From the NCBI GenBank assembly GCA_014802265.1, contig JAAVCP010000025.1:59897-123896 (forward strand): 64,000 nt of DNA. The letters are read 5' to 3'. Position 1 is the first letter of the stretch. The number at the start of each line of letters is the position of its first letter. The position numbers and the translations under genes were made by a program. The notes below the pieces were generated by a model that saw only the letters and a program-made list of their open reading frames with translations, was not told the origin of the DNA and did no database searches. This document shows, piece by piece, positions 53,003 through 61,530 of this stretch. The DNA is from Bacteroides sp. (lineage in GTDB: Bacteria > Bacteroidota > Bacteroidia > Bacteroidales > Muribaculaceae).

Positions 53003-54043
53003 ATGAAATTAATTCTGCTTACCACTATTTTAATGATTTGTGGTTTTGTCTCAGGTGTGGCTCAAGTTCAGACTGCTGTTCTGAAACATGATGACAATGT
53101 TAGTTTTTATTATGGACACAACTCATTTTTAGAAGCATATAACGCAGCTTCAGAGGGAGATGTCATTACGCTTTCTACAGGAAATTTTGCTTCTGTGGAT
53201 ACTATTTCAAAGTCCATATCAGTAATAGGAAGATATGCTTTTTCAAGTAATGAGGATATGACAGCTATATCCAATATGGTTATTGCAGCCGATGATGTCA
53301 TATTGTCAGGTATACGTGTGATTGGTACAGTTCGTATGAATTTGACACGTAATCTTACGTTGAAACGTTGTTATATTGAGAATTTAGTATCGGATACCCT
53401 TCATGTTCGGACTTTTATAGAAGATTGTGCAGTGAAAAATGATTTTTCTCTTCCTACAGGTGTGGAAGAATCTTATCGCCGTTGTGACATAGACCGTTAT
53501 CATTGGGGTAATTCTCCTGATAATCCTGCTATATTCGAATATTGTTACGTACGAAATGTTCCTGTTGAAGATATCAATGTGCGATATTCACATGGATTAA
53601 GATACTACGATAATCAATTAAGTTTGTATGGGACATTAAAAAACAGTATTCTTTATTGGTCGCAAATGGTACCTGGACAAAGTACTGCTCAGGCTGCTCT
53701 TTACTTCAATCCACAGAGTAATTATAGCGATATTCTTTTGATTGGAGGATTATACGGTAATGTTGCCCATGTCATTCCTGATGGTACTTTAGCACAATAT
53801 ATAGACGAGAAGTTCATGGACACAGATACTGTATTGGAAGTTATTAAAGATTTTCCTTCTTTTTACTATGATACTATTGTTATTCCTATGGAAGGGAACT
53901 GGGACTATGAGTCTGTTGTAGGATGCTATGAGCATAAAAGCTATCCCGCTATTCCAAGAATTATTGATAGTAATATAAGCAGAGAAACAGATAATAATGG
54001 GAAAATTACAGTTTCCATTACAATTTCCACCGAGGAAAATTGA
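53003..54043 (+). CDS. Secreted beta-helix-like hypothetical protein
   Basis: A 346-residue exported protein (MKLILLTTILMICGFVSGVAQ). The early part, SFLEAYNAASEGDVITLSTGNFASVDTISKSISVIGRYAFSSNE and IAADDVILSGIRVIGTVRMNLTRNLTLKRCYIENLV, resembles DUF1565/right-handed beta-helix proteins, in which short strands stack in coils. The later part (FEYCYVRNVPVEDINVRYSHG, LKNSILYWSQMVPG) keeps a repeat-like rhythm. There is no catalytic motif I recognise. It sits three bases before the next gene and downstream of the long structured leader. Codon use is more AT-rich than the housekeeping genes. Confidence 0.6.
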   Translation: MKLILLTTILMICGFVSGVAQVQTAVLKHDDNVSFYYGHNSFLEAYNAASEGDVITLSTGNFASVDTISKSISVIGRYAFSSNEDMTAISNMVIAADDVILSGIRVIGTVRMNLTRNLTLKRCYIENLVSDTLHVRTFIEDCAVKNDFSLPTGVEESYRRCDIDRYHWGNSPDNPAIFEYCYVRNVPVEDINVRYSHGLRYYDNQLSLYGTLKNSILYWSQMVPGQSTAQAALYFNPQSNYSDILLIGGLYGNVAHVIPDGTLAQYIDEKFMDTDTVLEVIKDFPSFYYDTIVIPMEGNWDYESVVGCYEHKSYPAIPRIIDSNISRETDNNGKITVSITISTEEN

Positions 54044-54046
54044 TAT

Positions 54047-54982
54047 ATGGATATGAAAAGATTGGTGTTGATTTTTGGAATGATATTGTTTTGGTGGCTA
54101 AATGGCTGGTCTAACAATTTAAAAATAGAATATTGGTTTGATAGTTCTCAAATAGGGTTAACTGAGGTTGATCTAACTAATAATGAGATTACATTTACCC
54201 CTGATGTAAGTGTGCTTTCTCCAGGATATCATGTGTTATATTATAGAATAATAAATAATGCTAAATCAACTTCGCCATTATGTTCCCATACATTTTATCT
54301 ACCGTATACAGAGAATGATAAGGAAGTGGTAACATATTTAGATTGGTGGTTTGATACGATGAATGTTAATCCTGAAGTTTATAAGTTGGAAGGTGAAAAT
54401 ACTGTAATGCAAATTGATGCATCTTATTTAGACATAGGATTTCATCAGCTTTTTTATCAACTTCGAAATGGTGAGTGTGTCAGTAGTTTGTTATCAACTG
54501 TATTTTATAGGGGAAATGGGACATCAGAGATTGAATGGTGTAAGTATTGGTGGAATGATTCAGTTGAAATAATGGAGTCATTGCCATTAACAACCGGTAC
54601 AATCGTATCATTAGATGATTGTATTTATCTTCCAGATTATATAATTAGTCAATCTGATCATTCCCAGAATACCGCAGTATTGAATTTGATTTTTGGAACA
54701 AATGAGGGTTTTATAAGCGATATTATAACTGCTGCTGTAGATTACAATGCCGCATCGATTAAGGTTATTTCACCTGTTCAAGATTGGTCAGTAAATTATG
54801 ATGAAACTGGATCATATATAATAGGTTTATCTCCCGGAATTGGAATAGTAAGGATATATACTCTAAATGGTATACAAATCTATTCATCTGTGCCTTCTGC
54901 AGATTCGGTATCCCTATCTTTTCTGGATTCTGGTACTTATATTGTAACTTATGCAGGTCAAAGTAATAAGATTATTTTGTAA
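54047..54982 (+). CDS. Secreted repeat protein with T9SS-like tail
   Basis: A 311-residue exported protein (RLVLIFGMILFWWLNGWSNN signal). It has two or three related modules: IEYWFDSSQIGLTEVDLTNNEITFTPDVSVLSPGYHVLYYRI, LDWWFDTMNVNPEVYKLEGENTVMQIDASYLDIGFHQLFYQL, and a partial IEWCKYWWNDSVEIME. This pattern (YWFD ... DVSxLSxGxHxLxYR) is common in large Bacteroidales surface proteins; here it is a short version. The C-terminal 75 residues (VDYNAASIKVISPVQDWSV ... IVRIYTLNGIQIYSSVPSADSVSLSFLDSGTYIVTYAGQSNKIIL) follow the T9SS type A sorting-domain pattern. Three bases separate it from the preceding gene, so both are co-expressed. Confidence 0.7.
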   Translation: MDMKRLVLIFGMILFWWLNGWSNNLKIEYWFDSSQIGLTEVDLTNNEITFTPDVSVLSPGYHVLYYRIINNAKSTSPLCSHTFYLPYTENDKEVVTYLDWWFDTMNVNPEVYKLEGENTVMQIDASYLDIGFHQLFYQLRNGECVSSLLSTVFYRGNGTSEIEWCKYWWNDSVEIMESLPLTTGTIVSLDDCIYLPDYIISQSDHSQNTAVLNLIFGTNEGFISDIITAAVDYNAASIKVISPVQDWSVNYDETGSYIIGLSPGIGIVRIYTLNGIQIYSSVPSADSVSLSFLDSGTYIVTYAGQSNKIIL

Positions 54983-55107
54983 TTTATTATTTCTGACTCA
55001 TAAATAGCATAGATTTTGTAAAATTATTGCTACTTTCCTCAGTACTCAATAGATTGATAAGCATATTTTTAGTATTTGGTTGTTAACGAAATAACTTTTA
55101 AAGAATT

Positions 55108-55136
55108 GAATCGGCAGCTTAAAAAGTTGTCGATTC
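55108..55136. terminator. Hairpin between convergent genes
   Basis: GAATCGGCAGCTT/AAGTTGTCGATTC, 13 bp with two G-U pairs and a 3-base loop, in the 297-base gap between the plus-strand pair and the minus-strand barrel gene. T-richness after it is modest on either strand. The rest of the gap is AT-rich spacer. Confidence 0.55.
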
Positions 55137-55279
55137 TCTTAATATCTGTATTACTATTTTTTAACTCTTCTATAATTCAGGAGGTAAGAGTATTGCTTTT
55201 ATCCCGAATTCGCGTTTTTAAGCCATTGTAGCAGCAACCAATAATAAAGTACAAAATTATGGCGTATAGGTCAAAATTA

Positions 55280-57358
55280 TTATCTGCCGCCGGCTGTTGA
55301 TGTATCTGTTTTTGCATCTGCATTTACAAGCTTCCGGACTCCACGTTTCTGACGTCCCCACTGCACATTATAGCTGACAGATATATATGGTATACGCATA
55401 TTTAGTCTCATGTGTTGTTCATTACGATTCCATTTACTTAATGATTTGCTCCCCTGATCATATTTACCGAATGGCATTATGATACCTGCTGCAAATTGCC
55501 ATGAATTCCAATTATAGCTCAAATCAATTATATTGATATTTTCACCCCATGATATTTTTTCACCCCACAGATCATGCTGTGAACATACATATTGACCGGA
55601 AAGTACAAAACCCCAGTGCATAAGTTGTAAAGAAGCATTACCACTCCATGCACTGTTGTGAAGAGAATAGTCCGTGCCACGCATACGCTCCATACGATAT
55701 TGCACATAGCCGCTTGTCATCAGCCAATTAGGAATTATATCGATTTGTGGAGCAAGGAAAAATGAAAGGTTCTTAAGTCCGCGGCTGTTCTCATAAGTAG
55801 TGACAAGCCTTTCCTCGTCCCATCGCAAAAGCGGAGTGATGGCATTAGGTGAAGTAAAAGCGCGTATACCGAATAAACCGTTAACTCTGGGAAGATTAAA
55901 GCCATATCGCAATGTCAGCATATAAGAGTTAGCAGTTTTAAGATTTGGATTACCAACACGCCACTGAAATTCGTCGAGTTGTTGTGGCACAACATTAGTT
56001 TCTGCCAACGAGGGAGTTGATTGCCATGAAGTGAAATTAAGCCTAAAGTTATGATTCTGGTTAAGAGAATAGGTAATGGTTGCCTGTGGGCGTGTCCTCC
56101 AGGAATGGTTGCCTTGGTCTGATTCTTTGAAAAGGAAATCAGTGTATTGCACTCCCATACCGGCAGTAGCTGACCATTTTCCAAAACGATGAAAATATTC
56201 CGCAAAGACATAAAGCTTATCCTGCCTTTGGTGAAATATCTGTCCGTCAAGATTTTCATATTCTGAACGGTTACGGTTAGCATTATAGGATGCCCCTACC
56301 GTAAAACGTGAATTACGCCAATTCTTTATATAATCAGCCTCGATAGCATAAGCTTGGTTTTGATCTTTGATATTGGTATGTATATCAGCAAGATAGTCAG
56401 TTATACCCGGTATTTGTTCAATATAATCTGACCATGAGCGACCGAAATACATTGATGCATTGAAGTCTACGACCAACATTTGCTTATGAGCGAGATTCTG
56501 TTGTAGGTAAAGCGACAAAGCAGGATAGTTTCCTTTATCTCCAAATTGTTCGGTAAGCAGAATATCATTATTACCATTACTGAGTGACATAATACCATTA
56601 TACTCTGTACGGTTGTTTAGATGCTGCCGATTAGTGAGCTGCGCTACAAAGACCGTTGTGTCAGCCTTAATATAACTATATGAGGCAAAATAATAAGGGA
56701 GGGAATTATCTAAATTACCACCGCGTGATGTTTCAGTGCGAGAGAGAGAATGCCCGTCAGGATAAGTAAATGTCTCTTTATAGTTACGGCAGATTTTTAT
56801 ATTTTCCGTCAGCTTACAACTTGCATACACCTCCCATTGGGAGAGACCATTATTGAATTTTGCATTAGCCATGTAGAATCCCCATGTCTCATTGAGTGCA
56901 GGTCTGGCTTGTGCTTGAAATGAACCGCCGATAGTGGGATTTGACACAATGAAATTCAATACATAATTTGCACCACCGTAACGTAGTCCGGGATTATCCA
57001 TCCATTCCACACGTTTTATGGACTCCGGTAATAAGGATCTTACTTGGTCAATTGAAGCCACTCGACCGTTTATACGAATCTGTACTGACTGCCCGGCAGC
57101 TTGAATAGAGCCAAGGGCATCGCTTACACTTAGAGAAGGTATCATCAAATTATTTAGAAGTTGCATACCGTTTGTGGAATTCTCTACTGCACTCTTAGAG
57201 GGGTATATAACGTCCATATCAGCCTTACGGATAACTTTTGGAGCTTCGATAACTACTTCTTGGAGTTCCTGAGTTCCAATCGAATCCGGGAGTGTGGATT
57301 GTGCAGTTGCTATACCTGAACCTATAAGTGGTAGAATTAATGCTAATTCTATTCTCAT
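55280..57358 (-). CDS. Outer-membrane beta-barrel protein, TonB-receptor-like
   Basis: A 692-residue outer-membrane protein with a signal peptide (MRIELALILPLIGSGIATAQ). A plug-like N-domain (LQEVVIEAPKVIRKADMDVIYPSKSAVENSTNGMQLLNNLMIPSLSVSDALGSIQAAGQSVQIRINGRVASIDQVRSLLPESIKRVEWMDNPGLRYGGANYVLNFIVS) matches the OMP_b-brl_3/TonB-dependent-like family often encoded beside RprX/RprY-type two-component systems. A barrel of about 550 residues follows, with many aromatic-alternating strands. The C-terminus is polar (VNADAKTDTSTAGGR), not the usual aromatic end. There is no carboxypeptidase-like N-domain. It may export or import small ligands; the substrate is unknown. Confidence 0.8.
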   Translation of the reverse strand: MRIELALILPLIGSGIATAQSTLPDSIGTQELQEVVIEAPKVIRKADMDVIYPSKSAVENSTNGMQLLNNLMIPSLSVSDALGSIQAAGQSVQIRINGRVASIDQVRSLLPESIKRVEWMDNPGLRYGGANYVLNFIVSNPTIGGSFQAQARPALNETWGFYMANAKFNNGLSQWEVYASCKLTENIKICRNYKETFTYPDGHSLSRTETSRGGNLDNSLPYYFASYSYIKADTTVFVAQLTNRQHLNNRTEYNGIMSLSNGNNDILLTEQFGDKGNYPALSLYLQQNLAHKQMLVVDFNASMYFGRSWSDYIEQIPGITDYLADIHTNIKDQNQAYAIEADYIKNWRNSRFTVGASYNANRNRSEYENLDGQIFHQRQDKLYVFAEYFHRFGKWSATAGMGVQYTDFLFKESDQGNHSWRTRPQATITYSLNQNHNFRLNFTSWQSTPSLAETNVVPQQLDEFQWRVGNPNLKTANSYMLTLRYGFNLPRVNGLFGIRAFTSPNAITPLLRWDEERLVTTYENSRGLKNLSFFLAPQIDIIPNWLMTSGYVQYRMERMRGTDYSLHNSAWSGNASLQLMHWGFVLSGQYVCSQHDLWGEKISWGENINIIDLSYNWNSWQFAAGIIMPFGKYDQGSKSLSKWNRNEQHMRLNMRIPYISVSYNVQWGRQKRGVRKLVNADAKTDTSTAGGR

Positions 57359-57466
57359 ATAACTTTATTTTTGATTCTGTTGCAAAACTACTACGATAAA
57401 TCAGTGCTTGCCATACACAAATGGGTATGATTACGCTCTACTGTTGATTTTCAAATGTAGTCCTTA

Positions 57467-57811
57467 TTATTTCCAACTCCCCTGTATTTGAAAGACTTTG
57501 AAATTTGTCTTTTTACCGTTGATACTCAATTCAACTATCGGATCTGAGAACTGTGTCAGATGTGGAAAGGTTAGAATTACTTTTGCCACACTGTCTGTGA
57601 GGGTAGTATCAACTGATATAACCTCATACTCTTTGCCTCCTGATATAGGAATGAGCTTCACATCGGAAACTATATATTCGCCATCAGTATCTTTATCAGT
57701 GAATATGACGGTTATTTTATTGTCATGATTATTGAAATGATGACAATGGGGCTTTGCATACGCAGCCATACTCACAATAGCAAATACTATTGCCATTAGA
57801 TATTTTCTCAT
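57467..57811 (-). CDS. Small exported protein
   Basis: A 114-residue protein from MRKYLMAIVFAIVSMAAYAKPHC. The ORF start at 57889 is rejected because this Met begins a proper signal peptide. The mature part has a His-rich start (PHCHHFNNHDNK) that could bind metal, then beta strands ITVIFTDKDTDGEYIVSDVKLIPISGGKEYEVISVDTTLTDSVAKVILTFPHLTQFSDPIVELSINGK. It is unlike any family I can name. It lies 108 bases upstream of the barrel gene in the same direction and may be co-transcribed. Confidence 0.6.
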   Translation of the reverse strand: MRKYLMAIVFAIVSMAAYAKPHCHHFNNHDNKITVIFTDKDTDGEYIVSDVKLIPISGGKEYEVISVDTTLTDSVAKVILTFPHLTQFSDPIVELSINGKKTNFKVFQIQGSWK

Positions 57812-57914
57812 ATTTGTTATTATATTTAAGAATTTATTATGCCAAATAGTACGACAATAACTATGCCAAAAATATAAATACTTGATCAATAATACTATGT
57901 GTCTATATAACAGC

Positions 57915-57958
57915 GTCCATTATCGTACATTGTCCACAATAATTGTCCGTTAGCGGAC
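57915..57958. repeat. Direct and inverted repeats upstream of the small exported gene
   Basis: ATTGTCC occurs at 57929-57935 and 57942-57948, a GTCCATT at 57915-57921, and GTCCGTTAGCGGAC at 57945-57958 is a 5-bp inverted repeat around TTAG. They lie 100-150 bases upstream of the 57811 start. The rest of 57812-58103 is AT-rich. A regulator site is possible but unproven. Confidence 0.35.
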
Positions 57959-58103
57959 CTATAGATACCAAAACTATTTGGTGATTTCCATAGTGCAAAG
58001 TTGCAGAGATTAAAAACTCTTTGCCATACTTAAAAGGATATGATTCTTATCAGGTATGATTATTAACTATATCATGAGATTACTGAAAATATTATTGTCC
58101 GTT

Positions 58104-58859
58104 TCATTTCTTTCTAAGTTTTTGTTCCTGACCGATTTTATAATTATCAAAAGCATTTTTTCTATGATTCTCTACACAATGTGACCAGAACTCTATATCT
58201 CGTATATAGTCTTTGAGGTTATGCTTGAAGTAAGTCCAGTATGTAGGCAGTTGCATTTTATCTGTCATTTTATTCCGGGATTGAAGGACAGATATTTGGG
58301 CTATAGGTGTTTCTCCGTAATCATAGAAATCTACCACAAGCACACGTTGCTTTTTCTTATCAAAATAGGTATATGTATACATCTCATCGGATTTACGATG
58401 CCAATCCTCCACGTCGTCCTCATATATCCACATTGTGTATGGGCGTTCATTTTCGTTATTCAATGTTAATACTGACATGTCGGCAGTCAATGTTGATGGT
58501 TTTATTGCCGGAGGATCATTAATCAGTTTCACAAAAATCTTTCCATGCACCGGCACATAAAACAAGACTTCATCGTTTTGTAGTCCTGCCGTTTTGAGAA
58601 TGTCTGCAATGAAATTTTCCATTCCCGGATATTTCGCAGCTGAGTCGGCACATGATATTATGGGCATATCTTGTGGGATTAAGACTTCTCCGAATGTCAT
58701 CCGGTAAGTGGTGTCCTTGTCTATTATCTGACCATAATAGTTGCTGATGTGCCAATCTCTGTTGGCAAACACAACGCCTTTGTGTGAGGAACAGCCTGCT
58801 GACAGAATTAAAACAATAGCCGTAGCAATCACTGAATGTAGCCTGATTTTTTTTCTCAT
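58104..58859 (-). CDS. Hypothetical lipoprotein next to the two-component system
   Basis: About 251 residues from MRKKIRLHSVIATAIVLILSAGC (lipidated Cys23); the ORF's first Met three codons earlier is equally possible. The body has GEVLIPQDMPIISCADSAAKYPGMENFIADILKTAGLQNDEVLFYVPVHGKIFVKLIND, then FDKKKQRVLVVDFYDYGETPIAQISVLQSRNK, and a basic C-terminus. I do not recognise the family. Its promoter region carries ordered direct repeats that look like a response-regulator operator, and the neighbouring sensor/regulator pair is transcribed the other way. An envelope stress or export role is inference. Confidence 0.6.
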   Translation of the reverse strand: MRKKIRLHSVIATAIVLILSAGCSSHKGVVFANRDWHISNYYGQIIDKDTTYRMTFGEVLIPQDMPIISCADSAAKYPGMENFIADILKTAGLQNDEVLFYVPVHGKIFVKLINDPPAIKPSTLTADMSVLTLNNENERPYTMWIYEDDVEDWHRKSDEMYTYTYFDKKKQRVLVVDFYDYGETPIAQISVLQSRNKMTDKMQLPTYWTYFKHNLKDYIRDIEFWSHCVENHRKNAFDNYKIGQEQKLRKK

Positions 58860-58884
58860 AATGTTCAAATTTTAGTTTCTGATG

Positions 58885-58892
58885 CAAAATTA
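58885..58892 (-). promoter_or_regulatory. -7 element for the lipoprotein gene
   Basis: Minus strand TAATTTTG. No TTG at -33; a TAGTCTTAG repeat occupies that position, as expected for an activator-dependent promoter. Confidence 0.55.
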
Positions 58893-58910
58893 CGTAAGTA
58901 TTTCCCTTGA

Positions 58911-58950
58911 TAGTCTTAGCAGAATCTCCTTTAGTCTTAGTTAGTCTTAG
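58911..58950. promoter_or_regulatory. Putative response-regulator operator, three TAGTCTTAG repeats
   Basis: TAGTCTTAG occurs at 58911-58919, 58932-58940 and 58942-58950. The last two are one helical turn (10 bp) apart and the first is 21 bp before the second. One-turn direct repeats overlapping -33 are the layout of OmpR/PhoB-family activators. The adjacent response regulator is the obvious candidate. Confidence 0.55.
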
Positions 58951-59030
58951 TTTTACGAGGCTGTTATGTAAAATTATGATTTTGAGTTAACTTTGTGTTA
59001 AATTTATTTTTCTATGTATTGCTAATTAGT

Positions 59031-59038
59031 TATCTTTG
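59031..59038 (+). promoter_or_regulatory. -7 element before a short ORF
   Basis: TATCTTTG, five bases before an ATG at 59043. No TTG at the usual distance. The leader to the sensor kinase at 59310 would be about 265 bases. Confidence 0.4.
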
Positions 59039-59042
59039 CAAC

Positions 59043-59123
59043 ATGAAAACGCAAGAAGCCATACAGCAATATGTTCGCAAAATACTACGTACTCCCGAAT
59101 TTTTGGAGTTTTATGGAACTTAG
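59043..59123 (+). CDS. Possible 26-residue peptide
   Basis: ATG to TAG encodes MKTQEAIQQYVRKILRTPEF and six more residues. The composition looks protein-like and helix-forming, and it begins right behind a -7 box. It could be a leader peptide for the sensor kinase transcript, or the 5' remnant of a lost gene, since the following 180 bases are AT-rich and empty and an IS remnant lies 2.4 kb away. No family recognised. Confidence 0.3.
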   Translation: MKTQEAIQQYVRKILRTPEFLEFYGT

Positions 59124-59309
59124 TCTGCAATAATAGAAACAAAATTTGAATATGTGATGAAAATGATAGTTTCAGTGTATAAATGTCTTTATAAAATTTG
59201 TCAAACATCTTGAAAACATAGATCTTTATGAAATGAATGTATCAATTGGTACAAATGAATACCATCTGAGTATGTTTATTTAAAAAAGAATGTAGTCTCA
59301 ATTTGTTGC

Positions 59310-60617
59310 ATGAAACGTCTGCGCATAATAACAGTTCTGTCGTTAGTAGCCACTTTAATTGCCGTTGCCGTGGCTACCTATAATCTTGTGGGGCTGTATC
59401 ATTCGGAAAAAGCGCATACTATAGATGTAGTAAGGGAATGTGGCGTTAATGCTGACATCCTTGAGATGATATCAAGAATGGAAAGCAGCGATAAGGCATC
59501 TCAGTCTTTTATCAGACTGAATACTTTCGTTGAGTTCGCACAACAGAAAGACGGTAGGATTGCTAATGCCGACACTGTCAACACTTCTTTAGGCTCTCTG
59601 CTTCGTCTCGGTTTAGAATTTAGGGATAATAAGCTATCCACTGACTATGCAGTCCTTGACAGTATGTTTAAGGAAGAGCTTCATCGCCATAATTTATTCC
59701 CTTCTGTGGCACTGATACTTCCTTATGATTCCATTGTGGGTGATGCACACTCATACTGGACTACAACTTGCCGGATCCATTCAAACAAAAAACCAACATA
59801 TAGATTGTATGTTTCTCCGATGTGCGGTGAAGTGCTTTCGCACATGTGGGGTATAATATTGCCATTCATTGTGGTGATAGGTATTTTCGCGTTTCTGTCA
59901 TCATATCTAATCGGTACAGTTAAGAAATTGCGAACTATAGAGGAAATGAAAGATGACCTGACTCATAATCTGACTCATGAGCTTAAGACTCCGGTAGCGG
60001 TGGCTTACGCTGCTGCCGATTCCATGCTTCGTTATTATGATCAGAGTGACGAGTCCAGAAACAAGCGATTCATCAAAATTATTATGCAGAGATTGAGCTA
60101 TCTTTCAGGAATGATAGAGCATATCCTCTCAATGAGTATGGAGCGTTTCAAGTCAATGAAACTTAATAGAGAAACGGTTGATATAAAAGATCTGGTAAAT
60201 GAAGTCACGACTTATATTAAGCTCAAGGCTGATAAACCGGTAAAAATCGACATAGATATTTCGGATAATCTATTTATTACAGCTGATTCGTTGCATCTTG
60301 GTAATATATTGTCAAATCTGATGGATAATGCTATAAAGTATTCGGGAGATAAGGTTAACATTACGGTTAAAGCTTATGATCAGCATATTGTCATTGCCGA
60401 CGATGGGATTGGGATAGATAAGAAGAATCTGCCATATATATTTGACAAGTTCTATCGTGTGGTCTCCGGTGAGCGTTATGAGGTAGGAGGGTATGGACTC
60501 GGATTGTTTTATGTGAAGCAGGTGGTTGAGCTGCATGGCTGGACAATTGACGTTACAAGCAAACCGGGTGAGGGTACAAAGTTCATAATTAAGATTAATG
60601 AAGATGAAGAAAGATAA
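59310..60617 (+). CDS. Sensor histidine kinase, RprX-like
   Basis: A 435-residue inner-membrane sensor kinase. Helix 1 (ITVLSLVATLIAVAVATYNLVGLY) and helix 2 (WGIILPFIVVIGIFAFLSSYLIGT) flank a periplasmic sensor domain of about 150 residues. The kinase part has the H-box NLTHELKTPVAVAYAAAD, N-box LSNLMDNAIKYSG, G1 IVIADDGIGIDKKN, F-box YIFDKFYRV and G2 GGYGLGLFYVK, all intact. The H-box wording matches the RprX group of Bacteroides. It overlaps the response regulator by 20 bases. Probable signal is envelope-related, from the neighbouring outer-membrane and lipoprotein genes; this is inference. Confidence 0.9.
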   Translation: MKRLRIITVLSLVATLIAVAVATYNLVGLYHSEKAHTIDVVRECGVNADILEMISRMESSDKASQSFIRLNTFVEFAQQKDGRIANADTVNTSLGSLLRLGLEFRDNKLSTDYAVLDSMFKEELHRHNLFPSVALILPYDSIVGDAHSYWTTTCRIHSNKKPTYRLYVSPMCGEVLSHMWGIILPFIVVIGIFAFLSSYLIGTVKKLRTIEEMKDDLTHNLTHELKTPVAVAYAAADSMLRYYDQSDESRNKRFIKIIMQRLSYLSGMIEHILSMSMERFKSMKLNRETVDIKDLVNEVTTYIKLKADKPVKIDIDISDNLFITADSLHLGNILSNLMDNAIKYSGDKVNITVKAYDQHIVIADDGIGIDKKNLPYIFDKFYRVVSGERYEVGGYGLGLFYVKQVVELHGWTIDVTSKPGEGTKFIIKINEDEER

Positions 60618-61287
60618 GCTACTCTTGGTGGAAGATGATTTGACCCTGTCATTTATAATTGAAGATGCGTTGATGCGAGAAGGGTTTGATGTGGTCTGCG
60701 CTTCTGACGGAGAGATGGGATTGAAAATGTTTGAGGAATCTAAGCCTGATATTATTGTGGCAGATGTTATGATGCCAAAGCTCGATGGCTTTGAGATGGT
60801 GCGGCGTATCCGTATCATTTCCCCTAATATACCGGTGCTTTTTCTTACTGCTCGGACAAGTCTTGATGATGTGGTCAAGGGGTTTGAGATTGGTGCCAAT
60901 GATTATATCCGCAAACCTTTCCAGATTCTTGAACTCCTCATGCGTATAAAGGCTTTATTGAAAAGATGCAAGCCGGGTAGGGCAGAAGATACTAAGATCA
61001 TAATCGGTGATTGCTCGTTGGATTTCGCATTACAGCATCTTTTAGCAGGCACTGACACAATTGAACTTACGCATATTGAAGCCGTGATACTTGATGAATT
61101 ATTCCGTCACCCTAATGAAGTGGTTGAGGCAAAGACATTGATGTATCGTATCTGGCAAAACGATGACTATAACAATCTTAACCGCCTTCACGGATTTATA
61201 TACAAGCTCCGTAAATACCTTTCAAAGTCTGTTAGTCTGGATCTGTTAAATATACGGGGGATAGGCTATAAATTAGCTAAGAAATAG
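60598..61287 (+). CDS. OmpR-family response regulator, RprY-like
   Basis: A 229-residue regulator. Receiver domain: LLLVEDDLTLSFIIEDAL (acidic pocket), phosphoacceptor Asp in PDIIVADVMMPKLDGFEM, Thr in VLFLTARTSLDDV and Lys in NDYIRKPFQILELL. The winged-helix DNA-binding domain follows (IELTHIEAVILDELFRHPNEVVEAKTLMYRIWQNDDYNNLNRLHGFIYKLRKYL ... IRGIGYKLAKK). The start may be ATG 60598 or ATG 60604; both overlap the kinase stop, so the two are translationally coupled. It probably binds direct repeats such as TAGTCTTAG at 58911-58950. Confidence 0.92.
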   Translation: MKMKKDKLLLVEDDLTLSFIIEDALMREGFDVVCASDGEMGLKMFEESKPDIIVADVMMPKLDGFEMVRRIRIISPNIPVLFLTARTSLDDVVKGFEIGANDYIRKPFQILELLMRIKALLKRCKPGRAEDTKIIIGDCSLDFALQHLLAGTDTIELTHIEAVILDELFRHPNEVVEAKTLMYRIWQNDDYNNLNRLHGFIYKLRKYLSKSVSLDLLNIRGIGYKLAKK

Positions 61288-61306
61288 GTAAAATCTATAT
61301 TTATAC

Positions 61307-61530
61307 TTATAATCCGGTTTCTTTTCGGTTGACCATTATATCCGGCTTAAACTGGAGTAATGTCTCTACAAAAGCATCTCTGTCTTCAGGAGCGAAATAT
61401 AAGGGCATAATGCTTTTCAGATATTTTCGGTCAAAATATATTTCTAATTGGTATCTTGCATTCGGTACATTACGCTCCCATTCGGTACCTGTATCAATGT
61501 AACAAATTTTGGTAATCTTGTCGATAGGGT
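61307..61530 (-). pseudogene. C-terminal remnant of a gene cut by IS630 DNA
   Basis: The minus strand reads a protein-like tail: YPIDKITKICYIDTGTEWERNVPNARYQLEIYFDRKYLKSIMPLYFAPEDRDAFVETLLQFKPDIMVN, ending at 61307. Upstream of about 61530 the frame runs into antisense of IS630 sequence, so the 5' part of the gene is missing. It resembles the end of a PH-like or membrane-associated domain, but the family is uncertain. Confidence 0.5.
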
